Of a stretch of DNA of 64,000 nt, positions 9,087 through 17,694 are shown piece by piece. How positions within the stretch are numbered: the stretch's first letter is position 1; every line of letters begins with the position of its first letter. Source of the stretch: Diaminobutyricibacter sp. McL0608. GTDB lineage: Bacteria; Actinomycetota; Actinomycetes; Actinomycetales; Microbacteriaceae. The position numbers and the translations under genes were made by a program. The stretch spans positions 2,790,001 through 2,854,000 of the forward strand of contig NZ_CP154826.1 in assembly GCF_039613825.1 (NCBI RefSeq), in the 5' to 3' direction. Below the pieces are notes generated by a model. The model did not search any database. It saw only the letters and a list, made by a program, of their open reading frames with translations, and had not been told where the DNA came from.

Positions 9087-10388
9087 ATGCACAGCACGCA
9101 CCATCCGAAGAGACTCGCAGCTGTAGTTGCTGTCGCGACTGCAGTCGCATTGAGCATCGCAGGATGCTCGGCCGGATCGTCCAGTGGTCCGACGAAGATC
9201 AGCCTGTCGATGCAGAACCCGAACGTGAAGACTGCTGACCCCGCGACCTGGGCCATCGTCCAGGCTTTCGAGAAGAAGTACCCGAACATCTCGGTCACCG
9301 TCACCGGTCAGCCCGTGGCCCAGCACCTCCAGGCCATCTCGGTCGCAGCCCAGAGCCACACGCTCCCCGACATCTTCTGGGTCTACAAGTCCACTGCGGA
9401 GCAGATGAACAAGGCGGGCGACCTCATGGATCTCGCGCCGGTGCTGAAGAGTCTCGGCCTCACCGACAAGATCGCCTCGAGCACTCTGGACAACTTCTCC
9501 ACCGGCAAGGTCACCTACGGCGTCCCGTACCAGGGCCTCCTGACGGGCATCTGGTACAACAAGAAGATCCTCAGCGACAACGGGCTGACCGTTCCGAAGA
9601 CGTTCGACGACTTCGTCAACGTCGCCAAGACCCTGCACAGCAAGGGCATCACGACCCTCTCCGACGGCGCCAACCAGTCGTCGTTCTCGGTCTGGTCCTT
9701 CCTCGTCGACCTGGATCGCTACGGCTGGGAGAGCAAGGAGGCTTCGATCCTCGCGGGCACATCCAGCTACGACAACCCGGACTTCATCAACTTCTATGAC
9801 AGCATCGCCAAGCTCCGCAAAGCGGGAGCCTTCCCGTCCAACGTGACGACGCAGACCTACCAGCAGGCGGTCAACGAGTTCACCAGCGGCAAAGCGGCGA
9901 TGCTGGATGCGGGCATCTGGGCTTCCAGCGCCATCCAGGATTCATCGGTGGCACCCGACGCCGGCTTCTGGAACGGGCCGACCTTCTCCGACGGCGTTGG
10001 CAAGCAGGACATCGTCATGAACGTCGCCTCGGCCCCGTTCGCGGTCAGCGCTGACGTGCAGAAGAATGACAAGAAGAGCGCGGCCGTCAAGAAGTTCATC
10101 GCTTTCTACTACAGCGACGCAGCGCAGCAGCTGCTCGTCGACAACGGACAGCCGCCCGTGACGAACTACACGCCCAAGCTCGACGCGACGAAGCAGAGCG
10201 TCCTGAAGGGCGCCCTCGAGGCGTCCACCGCCGCGGGGCTCACCAGCCCGAAGACGCAGCCCGACCTCGTCGTGTCCACCGCAGTTGCAAGCGCCATGTA
10301 TGACAGCATCTACGGCGTGATCGAGGGACAGCTGACTTCAAAGCAGGCGGTCGATCTGGTGCAGAAAGCCATCGAAGCGGGCAAGTAG
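9087..10388 (+). CDS. ABC-transporter sugar-binding lipoprotein (family 1)
   Basis: This 433-residue extracellular solute-binding protein has a positively charged start, a hydrophobic run and a lipobox ending LSIAGC, so Cys-27 would be lipidated and anchor it outside the membrane. The mature part has the two-lobed family-1 pattern, including YGVPYQGLLTGIWYNKKIL, FTSGKAAMLDAGIWA and a late DAAQQLLVDNGQPPV. It would catch oligosaccharides and deliver them to the two permeases downstream. The locus suggests fructan oligosaccharides or difructose anhydrides. No ATPase gene is present, so a shared MsiK-type ATPase encoded elsewhere probably drives uptake. Confidence 0.92.
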   Translation: MHSTHHPKRLAAVVAVATAVALSIAGCSAGSSSGPTKISLSMQNPNVKTADPATWAIVQAFEKKYPNISVTVTGQPVAQHLQAISVAAQSHTLPDIFWVYKSTAEQMNKAGDLMDLAPVLKSLGLTDKIASSTLDNFSTGKVTYGVPYQGLLTGIWYNKKILSDNGLTVPKTFDDFVNVAKTLHSKGITTLSDGANQSSFSVWSFLVDLDRYGWESKEASILAGTSSYDNPDFINFYDSIAKLRKAGAFPSNVTTQTYQQAVNEFTSGKAAMLDAGIWASSAIQDSSVAPDAGFWNGPTFSDGVGKQDIVMNVASAPFAVSADVQKNDKKSAAVKKFIAFYYSDAAQQLLVDNGQPPVTNYTPKLDATKQSVLKGALEASTAAGLTSPKTQPDLVVSTAVASAMYDSIYGVIEGQLTSKQAVDLVQKAIEAGK

Positions 10389-10400
10389 GTCGCTTCGACC

Positions 10401-10438
10401 ATGATCCGCCGGGCGGGCAGCACCGCCCGGCGGATCAT
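10401..10438 (+). terminator. strong intercistronic hairpin after the binding-protein gene
   Basis: A perfect 16-base inverted repeat (10401-10416 and 10423-10438) with a six-base loop lies 12 bases after the binding-protein stop, followed by a short T-rich stretch. In binding-protein operons such hairpins partly stop transcription or protect the upstream message, which gives more binding protein than permease. Confidence 0.8.
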
Positions 10439-10469
10439 TTCTTGAACACAGCAACAAACGGAGGATCAC

Positions 10470-11339
10470 GTGGTCTGGCTCAGCTCGCGCTGGCGAATCG
10501 CACTCATGGTCGCACCGGCGATCATCGTCTTCACCGGACTGATCGTCTACCCGGTGATCTATTCGGCCGGCTACAGTCTCACCGACTTCGCTGGGTTCGG
10601 CGACCCCGTGTTCGTCGGCCTCAAGAACTACATAGATCTGTGGAACGACCCGTTCTTCTGGTCGTCACTGAGGAACACCCTGATCATCCTCGTCGTCAGC
10701 ATCGTCGTACTGGTGCCAAGCTCGTTCGGCCTCGCGCTGCTGCTGCGCCGTCGTTTTCCGGGCGGTGGTGCACTTCGCGCCCTGGTGTTCGCACCGGCGA
10801 TCATTGCGCCGATCCTGATCGGACTCATCTGGGTCTTCATTCTCGACCCGAAGATCGGCATGCTGAACCACTTTCTCGGCTGGCTCGGCCTTCCCCAGCC
10901 GGAGTGGATCGGCGGCAACGTCTTGACCCCGTATTCCGTCGCCCTCGTCTTCATCTGGAGCAGCGTCGGCTTCGCCATGACCATCTTCTACGCAGGGCTG
11001 CAACAGCTTCCCGGCGACGTCATCGAGGCGAGCTCACTCGACGGCGCGAGCGGCTGGAAGCAACTTCTCTACGTGACGGTGCCTCTCATGAAAGAAAGCT
11101 TCGCGATCGCCTCCGTGCTCCTCATCACCAACGTCTTCAAGATCTTCGAACTCGTATACGTGCTCACGAATGGAGGTCCCGTGCACCGCTCGGAGACTCT
11201 CGTCAGCTACATGTACTTCATCACCTTCACCAACCAGCAATACGGATCCGGGATGGCGTTGGCCGTGATCATCACGGTTCTCGGGGCGGTCGTGTCGCTC
11301 GCCTACCTGTTGGTCCTGAGAGGCAGGAAATCCGAATGA
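10470..11339 (+). CDS. ABC sugar permease, MalF-type
   Basis: This 289-residue protein with six membrane segments starts at a GTG with an upstream GGAGGAT. The permease EAA loop that contacts the ATPase reads DVIEASSLDGASGWKQLLY. The start IALMVAPAIIVFTGLIVYPV is the usual first helix of the carbohydrate uptake CUT1 group. It follows the binding-protein gene after the hairpin, and its last four bases overlap the start of the second permease, so the two subunits are probably made in equal amounts. Confidence 0.92.
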   Translation: MVWLSSRWRIALMVAPAIIVFTGLIVYPVIYSAGYSLTDFAGFGDPVFVGLKNYIDLWNDPFFWSSLRNTLIILVVSIVVLVPSSFGLALLLRRRFPGGGALRALVFAPAIIAPILIGLIWVFILDPKIGMLNHFLGWLGLPQPEWIGGNVLTPYSVALVFIWSSVGFAMTIFYAGLQQLPGDVIEASSLDGASGWKQLLYVTVPLMKESFAIASVLLITNVFKIFELVYVLTNGGPVHRSETLVSYMYFITFTNQQYGSGMALAVIITVLGAVVSLAYLLVLRGRKSE

Positions 11340-12241
11340 GCTCCGCAGTGCAGACCGCGCCCACCGCCACCACCCCCACGCCGACACCGGTGCCGACCGC
11401 CGCACGGGAGCGACGCCGACGCAAGGGTGGAATCATCGCGGCCGTCGCCGCGTACCTCATCACTTTTCTCGTGCTGCTGCCCATCGTCTGGATCGTGCTG
11501 CTCTCATTCCAGTCGAGCTCGAAGATCCTCTCGAACCCGCTCGATCTGAGCTCGCTCAGCCTGACGAACTACGTCCACGCACTCACCTCGCTCCCGCTCG
11601 CCCAGATGTACGGCAACACCATCCTTCTTGCCGTCGTCTCGGTGACGATCGGCACCGCCATCTCATTCATGGTCTCGTTCGCACTGACCCGAATGATCTT
11701 CCGGCGCAGGCGGGTGCAGTCAGCGCTACGGTTCTACCTGCTCGCCGGCCTCGCCGTTCCGGTCTACATCCTGCTGTTCCCGGTCTATCGGCTCGACCTC
11801 GCGATCGGCGTCTTCGGCTCCTATGCGGCACTCATCATCCCCTATGTGGGTGTCTCGATCCCCTTCAACACGTTGCTGTTGACCGGCTTCCTGCGTGACC
11901 TGCCGAGCGAGATCGAGGAGGCCGCAATCATCGACGGCGCCGGGCTCTCTCGGCTCATCTGGAGCGTCGTGCTGCCCGTCATGCGTCCCGTCATCGCAAC
12001 CGTGCTGATCTTCAACGTCGTCTACGTCTTCAACGAGTTCCCATTCGCGTCCATCCTCATCAACAATCCCGACATGGTGACCGTTTCACTCGCGGTGTCG
12101 CAGTTCCAGGGCCAGTACAGCATCGACTACGGCGGGATGATGGCTGCGGCGACTCTTGTCCTCATCCCCCAGCTCGTGATTTATGCGATCTTCCAGAAAC
12201 AGGTGATTGCGGGGATGACCGTGGGAGCCGTGAAGGGCTAG
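11336..12241 (+). CDS. ABC sugar permease, MalG-type
   Basis: This 301-residue permease starts at ATG 11336 within the ATGA overlap. It has a Thr/Pro-rich cytoplasmic tail of about 25 residues (TATTPTPTPVPT), then six membrane helices. Its EAA loop reads EIEEAAIIDGAGLSRLIWSVV and the C-terminus ends with the usual FQKQVIAGMTVGAVKG. Together with the MalF-type partner it forms the channel of the CUT1 importer. It is the last gene of the plus-strand arm and is followed by a terminator. Confidence 0.92.
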   Translation: MSSAVQTAPTATTPTPTPVPTAARERRRRKGGIIAAVAAYLITFLVLLPIVWIVLLSFQSSSKILSNPLDLSSLSLTNYVHALTSLPLAQMYGNTILLAVVSVTIGTAISFMVSFALTRMIFRRRRVQSALRFYLLAGLAVPVYILLFPVYRLDLAIGVFGSYAALIIPYVGVSIPFNTLLLTGFLRDLPSEIEEAAIIDGAGLSRLIWSVVLPVMRPVIATVLIFNVVYVFNEFPFASILINNPDMVTVSLAVSQFQGQYSIDYGGMMAAATLVLIPQLVIYAIFQKQVIAGMTVGAVKG

Positions 12242-12589
12242 CCGACGCCAGACCCATCGACCGTCAGGGGACTGGCCGCCGTTGCCATCAATGCACCATC
12301 GATCGACGTCGGCTCGTCAGAGACGCAAACCACAAAGAAGCTGACGCTTCTGTCTGAGGTCTGGCTCCGCGACAGGAACCGCCTCGAGGTGCGCGCGACG
12401 CCCACAACGCGGCAGCTGTCGCCTTTCTGACGGAGAGCGGCACCCCGGTCCCTGAGGCCGTTCCCAAACCCGTCGCGCCAGCTCGGGTAGGTCGGGCTCC
12501 ACCCGAGCGCAGCCTCCCCCTGCGCCGGTGACGGGTCCCTTGACGATACTCGGCGGGTGATAAGGCATCGCTTGCCCGCAAGAACCCAG
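12242..12589. other. gene-free stretch after the sugar locus
   Basis: Nothing convincing is encoded here. Open frames on both strands are rich in Arg, Ser and Pro without any family pattern and have no ribosome sites. The stretch ends at the hairpin at 12590. Confidence 0.5.
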
Positions 12590-12624
12590 GGAACGCCCAC
12601 CGGCACTGGGCCAGTGGGCGTTCC
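12590..12624. terminator. hairpin between convergent genes
   Basis: GGAACGCCCAC (12590-12600) pairs with GTGGGCGTTCC (12614-12624), and an alternative inner stem CACTGG/CCAGTG is nested in the loop. It lies between the permease gene and the convergent VOC gene and can serve both as a terminator. The T tract is weak on either side. Confidence 0.65.
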
Positions 12625-12644
12625 GTTGTCCTGTCCGAACCTGC

Positions 12645-13019
12645 CTAGAGGTAGGGCTGGGTGATGAGTTCAATGGCGTGGCCGGCGGGGTCCTTGAAAT
12701 AGACCCCTCGTCCGCCGTGCTCGGTGTTCGTCTCTCCCGAACGGGTCATCTGCGGGTCCGCCCAGTGGGTGACGTCCCAGTCGACCAGGCGTGAGTACGC
12801 GCGGTCGAAGAGTTCCTCGTCGACCAGGAATGCATAGTGCTGCATCTGGATTTCTACGGGCGGTTCCGCGAACTGCAGCATCACGCCGCCGTCGAGGAGA
12901 ATGTTGCTGAACGGCCCCCAGGATGGGGCTTCCGATGCTTCGATGAGTTCCCGATAGAACTGGGCGGACTCGTTGCGATCCTTCGAGGCGATGATGGTGT
13001 GGTTGAACGTTGCTGAAAT
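12645..13019 (-). CDS. VOC (glyoxalase/bleomycin-resistance) family protein, apparent ATT start
   Basis: This 124-residue protein of the vicinal-oxygen-chelate fold begins (I)SATFNHTIIASKDRNESA, the exact N-terminus expected for the family, with a beta-strand His as first metal ligand. It ends RGVYFKDPAGHAIELI, with the Glu of the other half. No ATG, GTG or TTG occurs in frame upstream before the similarity begins. The codon where Met should be is ATT at 13019-13017, with a clean AGGAGA seven bases before it. So either ATT is the start codon, as known for infC, or a small error or mutation has altered it. The substrate is unknown. Confidence 0.8.
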   Translation of the reverse strand: MSATFNHTIIASKDRNESAQFYRELIEASEAPSWGPFSNILLDGGVMLQFAEPPVEIQMQHYAFLVDEELFDRAYSRLVDWDVTHWADPQMTRSGETNTEHGGRGVYFKDPAGHAIELITQPYL

Positions 13020-13288
13020 GATTCTTCTCCTGTTTTTTGCTCTGCTTAGCGTTTGTTGATGCCATTGGAAGCCGGGGCATGTGAATGGCTCGCCGAACGC
13101 GGCGGAGCCCGCGAGCGTTGAGGCGTGTGCTCGAGCGAGGAGGAGATCGGCCGGAACGGTCGTGGCGACCGCCCGAGCCTCAGAGAACTACCGGTTTACC
13201 AACCTGTGCATGGCGTACAGCCGATCCGGTAATCACATGCCCACCGTAGCGAAAGATTGCGCGCAAGGCGATCGGTCTGCGGGCCGGA

Positions 13289-13849
13289 TCATTCGTGAGC
13301 GGCGTCGAGCATGCTCTTGGTCAGGACGGACACGGTCGTCAACTCGATCGTGTCGAGGATGTTGTGGCCAGGGTCAGATCGATCGATCGCACAGACCACG
13401 GTGTGCACCCGCGCACCGAGGCTCCGGAGCGCGACCGCGGCGTTGCGCACGGCACCCCCGGTCGTGATGACGTCTTCGATCAGGGTGACCTGAATACCGG
13501 CCACATCGTCACCCTCTGCAAGCTTCCGCGTGCCGTACGGCTTGGCTTCTTTCCTGACGAACAGTGTCGGTAATCCAGTCAGCGAACTGACCATCGTGGC
13601 GATCGGCACCCCGCCGAGCTCGAGGCCGCCCAGCGCTTCGGTGTCCGTCGGCAGCAGTGGGACCATCGCCTCGGCGACGCGACGCAGCAGCCCCGGCTTG
13701 GTCTCAAACCGGTACTTGTCGAAGTACTCCGAGGAGATCAGGCCGCTCCTGAGCGTGAATTCACCGGAAAGCCGGCACGCCGCGTCTATATCCCGCGCAA
13801 GTTCGCTGATCGGAGCATCCACGACACGATCATCCCATCCACCCCCCAC
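13289..13849 (-). CDS. pyrE: orotate phosphoribosyltransferase
   Basis: This 186-residue type I phosphoribosyltransferase makes orotidine 5'-phosphate from orotate and PRPP in pyrimidine synthesis. The PRPP signature VTLIEDVITTGGAV is at about residues 119-132, and FVRKEAKPYGTRKL is the flexible catalytic loop with its Lys. SGLISSEYFDKYRFE is the orotate-side segment near the N-terminus. The start is uncertain: GTG at 13849 or an in-frame GTG at 13822, neither with a strong ribosome site. It stands apart from other pyr genes, as is common in actinobacteria. Confidence 0.9.
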   Translation of the reverse strand: MGGGWDDRVVDAPISELARDIDAACRLSGEFTLRSGLISSEYFDKYRFETKPGLLRRVAEAMVPLLPTDTEALGGLELGGVPIATMVSSLTGLPTLFVRKEAKPYGTRKLAEGDDVAGIQVTLIEDVITTGGAVRNAAVALRSLGARVHTVVCAIDRSDPGHNILDTIELTTVSVLTKSMLDAAHE

Positions 13850-14176
13850 CCGATGCGCACAAGCGGATCACTCACCGCTCTGTTGTGTCAGGGTTGCGAT
13901 CTGAAGGCCACCTCGAATACCTCGGACAGCGGGGACTCGAGTCGGGCTTCGGCCTTCCAAAGCAGCAAACTCAAACAACCGCGCCCACTCATCGGTTGTC
14001 AGAAGCGCGCACGCTTACCCAAGTGGGTCGCATGCGCAAGCGGATCGGCCATCGGCGACATCGGTCGCCCCTGGGAAGCCAACTCAGAGGTCACCTATTC
14101 GTACAGCGCACTCGTGCAGTCTTTCACCGGGTTTGCCCCCCGATGTACTCTGAGCATTAATACAGGGGGGCTCACT
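13850..14176. other. gene-free stretch upstream of pyrE
   Basis: I see no supported gene here. It must hold the pyrE promoter on the minus strand and possibly that of the small gene at 14177 on the plus strand. Open frames have mixed composition with no homology pattern. Confidence 0.45.
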
Positions 14177-14362
14177 ATGACCGAAGGCATCCGCAAGGGG
14201 AGCCGGTTCCGTCGGGTGCTGCGTTTTTTGACCCTCCGCGACCCGGAGCAGGAATACGGTCCTGAGCAGGTCGACCCGGCGATACAGCGGCAACGCGAGA
14301 TCCAGGATCGGATCGCAACCGATCAAGCCGCGCGGGAAGCCACGACCGCATTCTGGCCGTGA
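14177..14362 (+). CDS. small basic protein of unknown function
   Basis: This possible 61-residue protein starts at ATG 14177 with a G-rich run before it. It begins with an Arg/Lys-rich helix (GIRKGSRFRRVLRFLTLRD) and continues with a charged helix (DPAIQRQREIQDRIATDQAA). I recognise no family. The amphipathic basic N-terminus could sit on a membrane or nucleic acid. Support is a plausible start and coherent composition only. Confidence 0.4.
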   Translation: MTEGIRKGSRFRRVLRFLTLRDPEQEYGPEQVDPAIQRQREIQDRIATDQAAREATTAFWP

Positions 14363-14587
14363 TCGGCCCTCGCTGTGCGACAAGCAAGCCCATGCGCGGC
14401 AACGTATCTGGCGTGCGTGCCGCCCGCTCGTCCGCATCGCTCGAACTGACTGCCCGCAGAGCGGTCGATCATCGTGCGCGAATAGCGATCCCTCAGCGAG
14501 CCGGCGGTAAGTAGGCACGGACTCGCCAAAGCGGAGCCATCCTCGGGCTCGATGTCAGGCGATCGGCCCGTTGAGAGGTCCCCCGGG

Positions 14588-15454
14588 TCAGGCAGTGAGC
14601 TGAACCGCTAGTTCGGAGAGTCGGTCCTCAAGCGACTCTTCGTGCGCCGTGATCGTAACAACGGCGTCGCCGTGCACAACGACGAACTGGCCGTATCGCC
14701 CCTCGAGTCGCCAGGCGTCGTCCGGTCCCGCCCAGGTCGCTAATCCGTATCGGTCCATAGGTGACGGGCGCCCCGTTTCAACCCAGGATGTGTGCATTGC
14801 ATCTACCCAGCCCGGTGACACGAGAACGTCGCCCTTCCAGCTCCCGCGATCGATGAGTACATCGCTGATGCGCGCCAGTTCGTTGGTGCGAAGTTCAAGA
14901 CCGGTGCCGCCAAGGATGAAGCCGAGCGGGCAACGATGCCACTGCGGGTTTTCAATCTCCAATGGCTCGAACAGGCGTGGCATCAGCCAGTCGCGAACAT
15001 CACCCACCTGCTCGGCCAGTATCCGCATCGCCACATACGTGCTCACGTCGGAGTACTGGAAGCGACGACCGGCAGAGGGGCGGCGAAGCATTTCCGCCGC
15101 TAAGTCGGGCCAGGGAATCGGCTCGTGGCCGAACCACAGGAAGTCAATTCCGCTGGTCATTGTGAGCAGATGTCTCAGGGTGACATCACCAACTCCCGGC
15201 CCGAGAGGGAAGTCCCCGAAAACGTCGATGATCCTCCGATCCAGGTCGAGCAGGCCCTCATCGATGGCGATGCCAGTGGCTAACGCGCACACGCCCTTGG
15301 ACACCGAGTACAAGTTTTCGCGATCATCGCTACGCCAACGGTGCGACGCCGTCTCCTTGCCCACTCGGATGTGTACACCGTAAACGCCCAGCCGTTCCGA
15401 ATCGACCGCCGCCACGAACCGCGCCAACACCACTTCAGCAGAGGTCGCCCCCAT
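14588..15454 (-). CDS. serine hydrolase, class C beta-lactamase fold
   Basis: This 288-residue penicillin-binding-protein-like hydrolase has the SxxK motif in NLYSVSKGVCALATG (nucleophile Ser), a YSD in FQYSDVSTYVAMRIL at the place of the usual YxN, and the following RHLLTMTSGIDFLWFG typical of family S12. The third motif near the C-terminus is RYGQF, a common replacement of HTG. No signal peptide is seen, so an esterase or peptidase role in the cytoplasm is more likely than antibiotic resistance. Confidence 0.85.
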   Translation of the reverse strand: MGATSAEVVLARFVAAVDSERLGVYGVHIRVGKETASHRWRSDDRENLYSVSKGVCALATGIAIDEGLLDLDRRIIDVFGDFPLGPGVGDVTLRHLLTMTSGIDFLWFGHEPIPWPDLAAEMLRRPSAGRRFQYSDVSTYVAMRILAEQVGDVRDWLMPRLFEPLEIENPQWHRCPLGFILGGTGLELRTNELARISDVLIDRGSWKGDVLVSPGWVDAMHTSWVETGRPSPMDRYGLATWAGPDDAWRLEGRYGQFVVVHGDAVVTITAHEESLEDRLSELAVQLTA

Positions 15455-15628
15455 AAACGTTCATCCATTCTTCTTCATGCACGGAAATCACGGCCCATTG
15501 GCTCGAGCAAAAAACCCGTAGGCCATCGCTCTTCATCCGCATGATGTCAGGCACACTGCGACTAGGACCGGAGCATGCCACGCGAGTCACGGTTTGCGAT
15601 GGCTATTTGCTCACGGAAAGCGATGGTC

Positions 15629-16144
15629 TTAGGCCGTGTTGCTAGACGGCAGCAGGTGGAGGACCTTGCGGATGTATCGGTCGTATTCGTCGAAGTCGAT
15701 CGGGTTGAACAGGCGCGCAATCACGACGACGAGGAACACGAGCCCCACCAGGACGAAATAGGTGGCCGTAACCTCGACGACGCCTTGCTGCAGCGATTCG
15801 GCCGAAACGCTGGAGGGCAAGCGGCTTACATAAGCAGGGTCCACGGCACGACCCGCGAAGACGTTGTGGACGCCAAGCACACCCCACAGGATCGCTACGA
15901 CCAAGAACCCGGCAAAGCCCCACACGTCCGACGCTCGGCTTCGCGGCACCCGCCGCTTGCGCAGCTGGAGCTGGTAGTGGATCCCGTCGTTAGTGCTCAG
16001 GAGCTGGAACATCCACGCCCACATGATCACGAAGAGTATGTCGATGTAGTCGAAGGTGCCTCGCCCCAGCTGGGCGACGGCCGGCGAGACGTACAACCCG
16101 GCGACGCCCGACACGGCCAGAAGTACGAATGCTCCAAGGGCCAC
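15629..16144 (-). CDS. membrane protein of unknown function
   Basis: This 171-residue protein has four hydrophobic segments at about residues 1-22, 34-48, 75-95 and 125-145. A basic loop (LRKRRVPRSRAS) after the second is likely cytoplasmic. I do not recognise the family. It ends FDEYDRYIRKVLHLLPS. The gene stands alone between the serine hydrolase and the TetR gene, both on the same strand but with gaps. Confidence 0.6.
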   Translation of the reverse strand: MALGAFVLLAVSGVAGLYVSPAVAQLGRGTFDYIDILFVIMWAWMFQLLSTNDGIHYQLQLRKRRVPRSRASDVWGFAGFLVVAILWGVLGVHNVFAGRAVDPAYVSRLPSSVSAESLQQGVVEVTATYFVLVGLVFLVVVIARLFNPIDFDEYDRYIRKVLHLLPSSNTA

Positions 16145-16215
16145 CAGACAATTGCGCGTAACGGGATCGCTGATCGGCTACGTACCGTGAACCGGGATGG
16201 GTCGATCTCTTGTCG

Positions 16216-16794
16216 TCAGGTTGTGCTGATGTTTTCTGCTGCGTCCCTGAGTTGATTCGCCGCTTCGTGAATGCGTGAGGCCAGTGTGGCTTCACGAGGG
16301 GCAGCCGCCCACCGATCGAAGCCTCTGCGGAAAATCGCGACACCGACGTCCGCGAATAGCTCGGCTGCCGATGGATCGGCGCCACGTTCACGCAGTCCCG
16401 CGGCGAGGCCGGCGGCGACGGCGGCGAATTTCGCGTGCCCGCGCTCCTGTAGTTCAGGGCTCGCGGCGATGACCTCACGGCGCTGCGATGCGTACTCGGC
16501 GACGCGCTCAGCGAGCATCTCGCTGACGTCAGCCAGGGCCTGAAGCATGGCCTGGAACGGGGCGAGAGTGGAGTCCACCCGCCGCATTGCGTCTGCGAGT
16601 GCGCCTGGCAGTTGGTCCGAGCCCGCGAAGAGTACGTCACGTTTGTCGGCGAAGTAGCGAGAGAATGTGCGCCGAGTCAGGCCTGCACGCTCCGCGATCT
16701 GCGCGACGGTGACGTTCTCGTAGCCGCGCTCGAGGAACAACTCGATGGCGGCCGCGCGCAAGCGTTCCTCGGCGTTTGGCTCCCACCTGGTCAT
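16216..16794 (-). CDS. TetR-family repressor
   Basis: This 192-residue repressor has a TetR helix-turn-helix at the N-terminus (RLRAAAIELFLERGYENVTV, then AQIAERAGLTRRTFSRYFADKRDVLF). The C-terminal half is helical and variable, as expected for the ligand pocket and dimer surface. It is divergent from the short-chain dehydrogenase, and the shared intergenic region carries a perfect 17-base palindrome. It most likely represses both its own gene and the dehydrogenase. Confidence 0.9.
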   Translation of the reverse strand: MTRWEPNAEERLRAAAIELFLERGYENVTVAQIAERAGLTRRTFSRYFADKRDVLFAGSDQLPGALADAMRRVDSTLAPFQAMLQALADVSEMLAERVAEYASQRREVIAASPELQERGHAKFAAVAAGLAAGLRERGADPSAAELFADVGVAIFRRGFDRWAAAPREATLASRIHEAANQLRDAAENISTT

Positions 16795-16811
16795 GAGCCC
16801 AACCTAGCAGC

Positions 16812-16828
16812 ATGTCTCAATGAGACAT
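16812..16828. promoter_or_regulatory. TetR-type operator, perfect palindrome
   Basis: ATGTCTCAATGAGACAT is a perfect 8-1-8 palindrome 18 bases before the TetR start codon. The half-site AATGAGACAT is repeated at 16854-16863, 35 bases away and close to the dehydrogenase start, so a second dimer may bind there. Confidence 0.75.
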
Positions 16829-16885
16829 AACTGTGCTAGCGTCTTGATGACGCAATGAGACATGACACTCGCATCGGAGACAGAC

Positions 16886-17611
16886 ATGAGCATGGACGGA
16901 CAGCAGGTCATCATCGTCGGAGGAAGCTCCGGCATGGGGTTGGCGACGGCGCGGGCAGCAGCACGCCAAGGTGCGAACGTGACCATCGCATCAAGCAGCC
17001 GGCAGCGCATCGACGCAGCGTTACGCGAGCTGCCCCACGGATGCGCGGGTGCCGTGGTGGATGTTCGAGACGAGGCCCAGATCGCGGCCGTCCTCGAGCA
17101 GTTCGACGAGATAGATCACCTGGTCTTCACCGCCGGCGATGACTTCACACCCAAGCCGCTGGCCGAGCTCGACCTCCGGGATGCGCGCTCCATCCTCGAC
17201 GTCCGATTCTGGGGTGCCGTCACGGTTATCAAGCATGCGATAGGGCGACTGCGCTCGACCGGCTCCATCTCGCTCACCACCGGCACGGTAGGGCAACGTC
17301 CGATGCCTGGCGCCGCGCTCGCGGCCGCAGGTGCCGGTGCAACGGAAGCGCTCGTACGAGGCTTGGCTGTAGAGCTTGCCCCGATCCGCGTCAACGCCGT
17401 CCGGGCCGGCGCAGTCCGGACCCCGATGTGGGACCGCGTCGCCGCCCCGCAGAGAGACGCCATCTTCGCTCGCCTCTCGCAGCGCACACTTGTCGGAGCC
17501 GTCGGCGAACCGGAACAAATTGCTATGGCACACCTCTATCTGATGCACAACGGCTACGTAACTGGCACCACCCTCGCGGTCGACGGAGGCTCACTGCTGA
17601 CCGCGAACTAA
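16886..17611 (+). CDS. short-chain dehydrogenase-like protein lacking the catalytic Tyr and Lys
   Basis: This 241-residue Rossmann protein has the TGxxxGxG-type nucleotide loop VGGSSGMGLATARAAA, the acidic DVRDEAQI segment and a C-terminal VTGTTLAVDGGSLL. At the place of the YxxxK active site it reads PGAALAAAGAGATEALVRGLA: both residues are Ala/Gly. It can bind NAD(P) but the classic mechanism is lost, as in some regulator-like or atypical family members. The ATG at 16886 has GGAGA five bases upstream; an ATG at 16862 overlaps the operator half-site and is less likely. It is divergent from, and probably controlled by, the TetR protein. Confidence 0.85.
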   Translation: MSMDGQQVIIVGGSSGMGLATARAAARQGANVTIASSSRQRIDAALRELPHGCAGAVVDVRDEAQIAAVLEQFDEIDHLVFTAGDDFTPKPLAELDLRDARSILDVRFWGAVTVIKHAIGRLRSTGSISLTTGTVGQRPMPGAALAAAGAGATEALVRGLAVELAPIRVNAVRAGAVRTPMWDRVAAPQRDAIFARLSQRTLVGAVGEPEQIAMAHLYLMHNGYVTGTTLAVDGGSLLTAN

Positions 17612-17694
17612 CACCGATGCGGCCGTGACCAGCGCCGCACGCCGGTCCCTCATCGCACACGGTTTTATCGGCGACGGGCAGGATACTGATAAGC

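Noticed and set aside
12238-12606. 122-codon minus-strand open frame after the permease gene
   Set aside because: It covers the terminator region, has Ser/Arg-rich random composition and no ribosome site.
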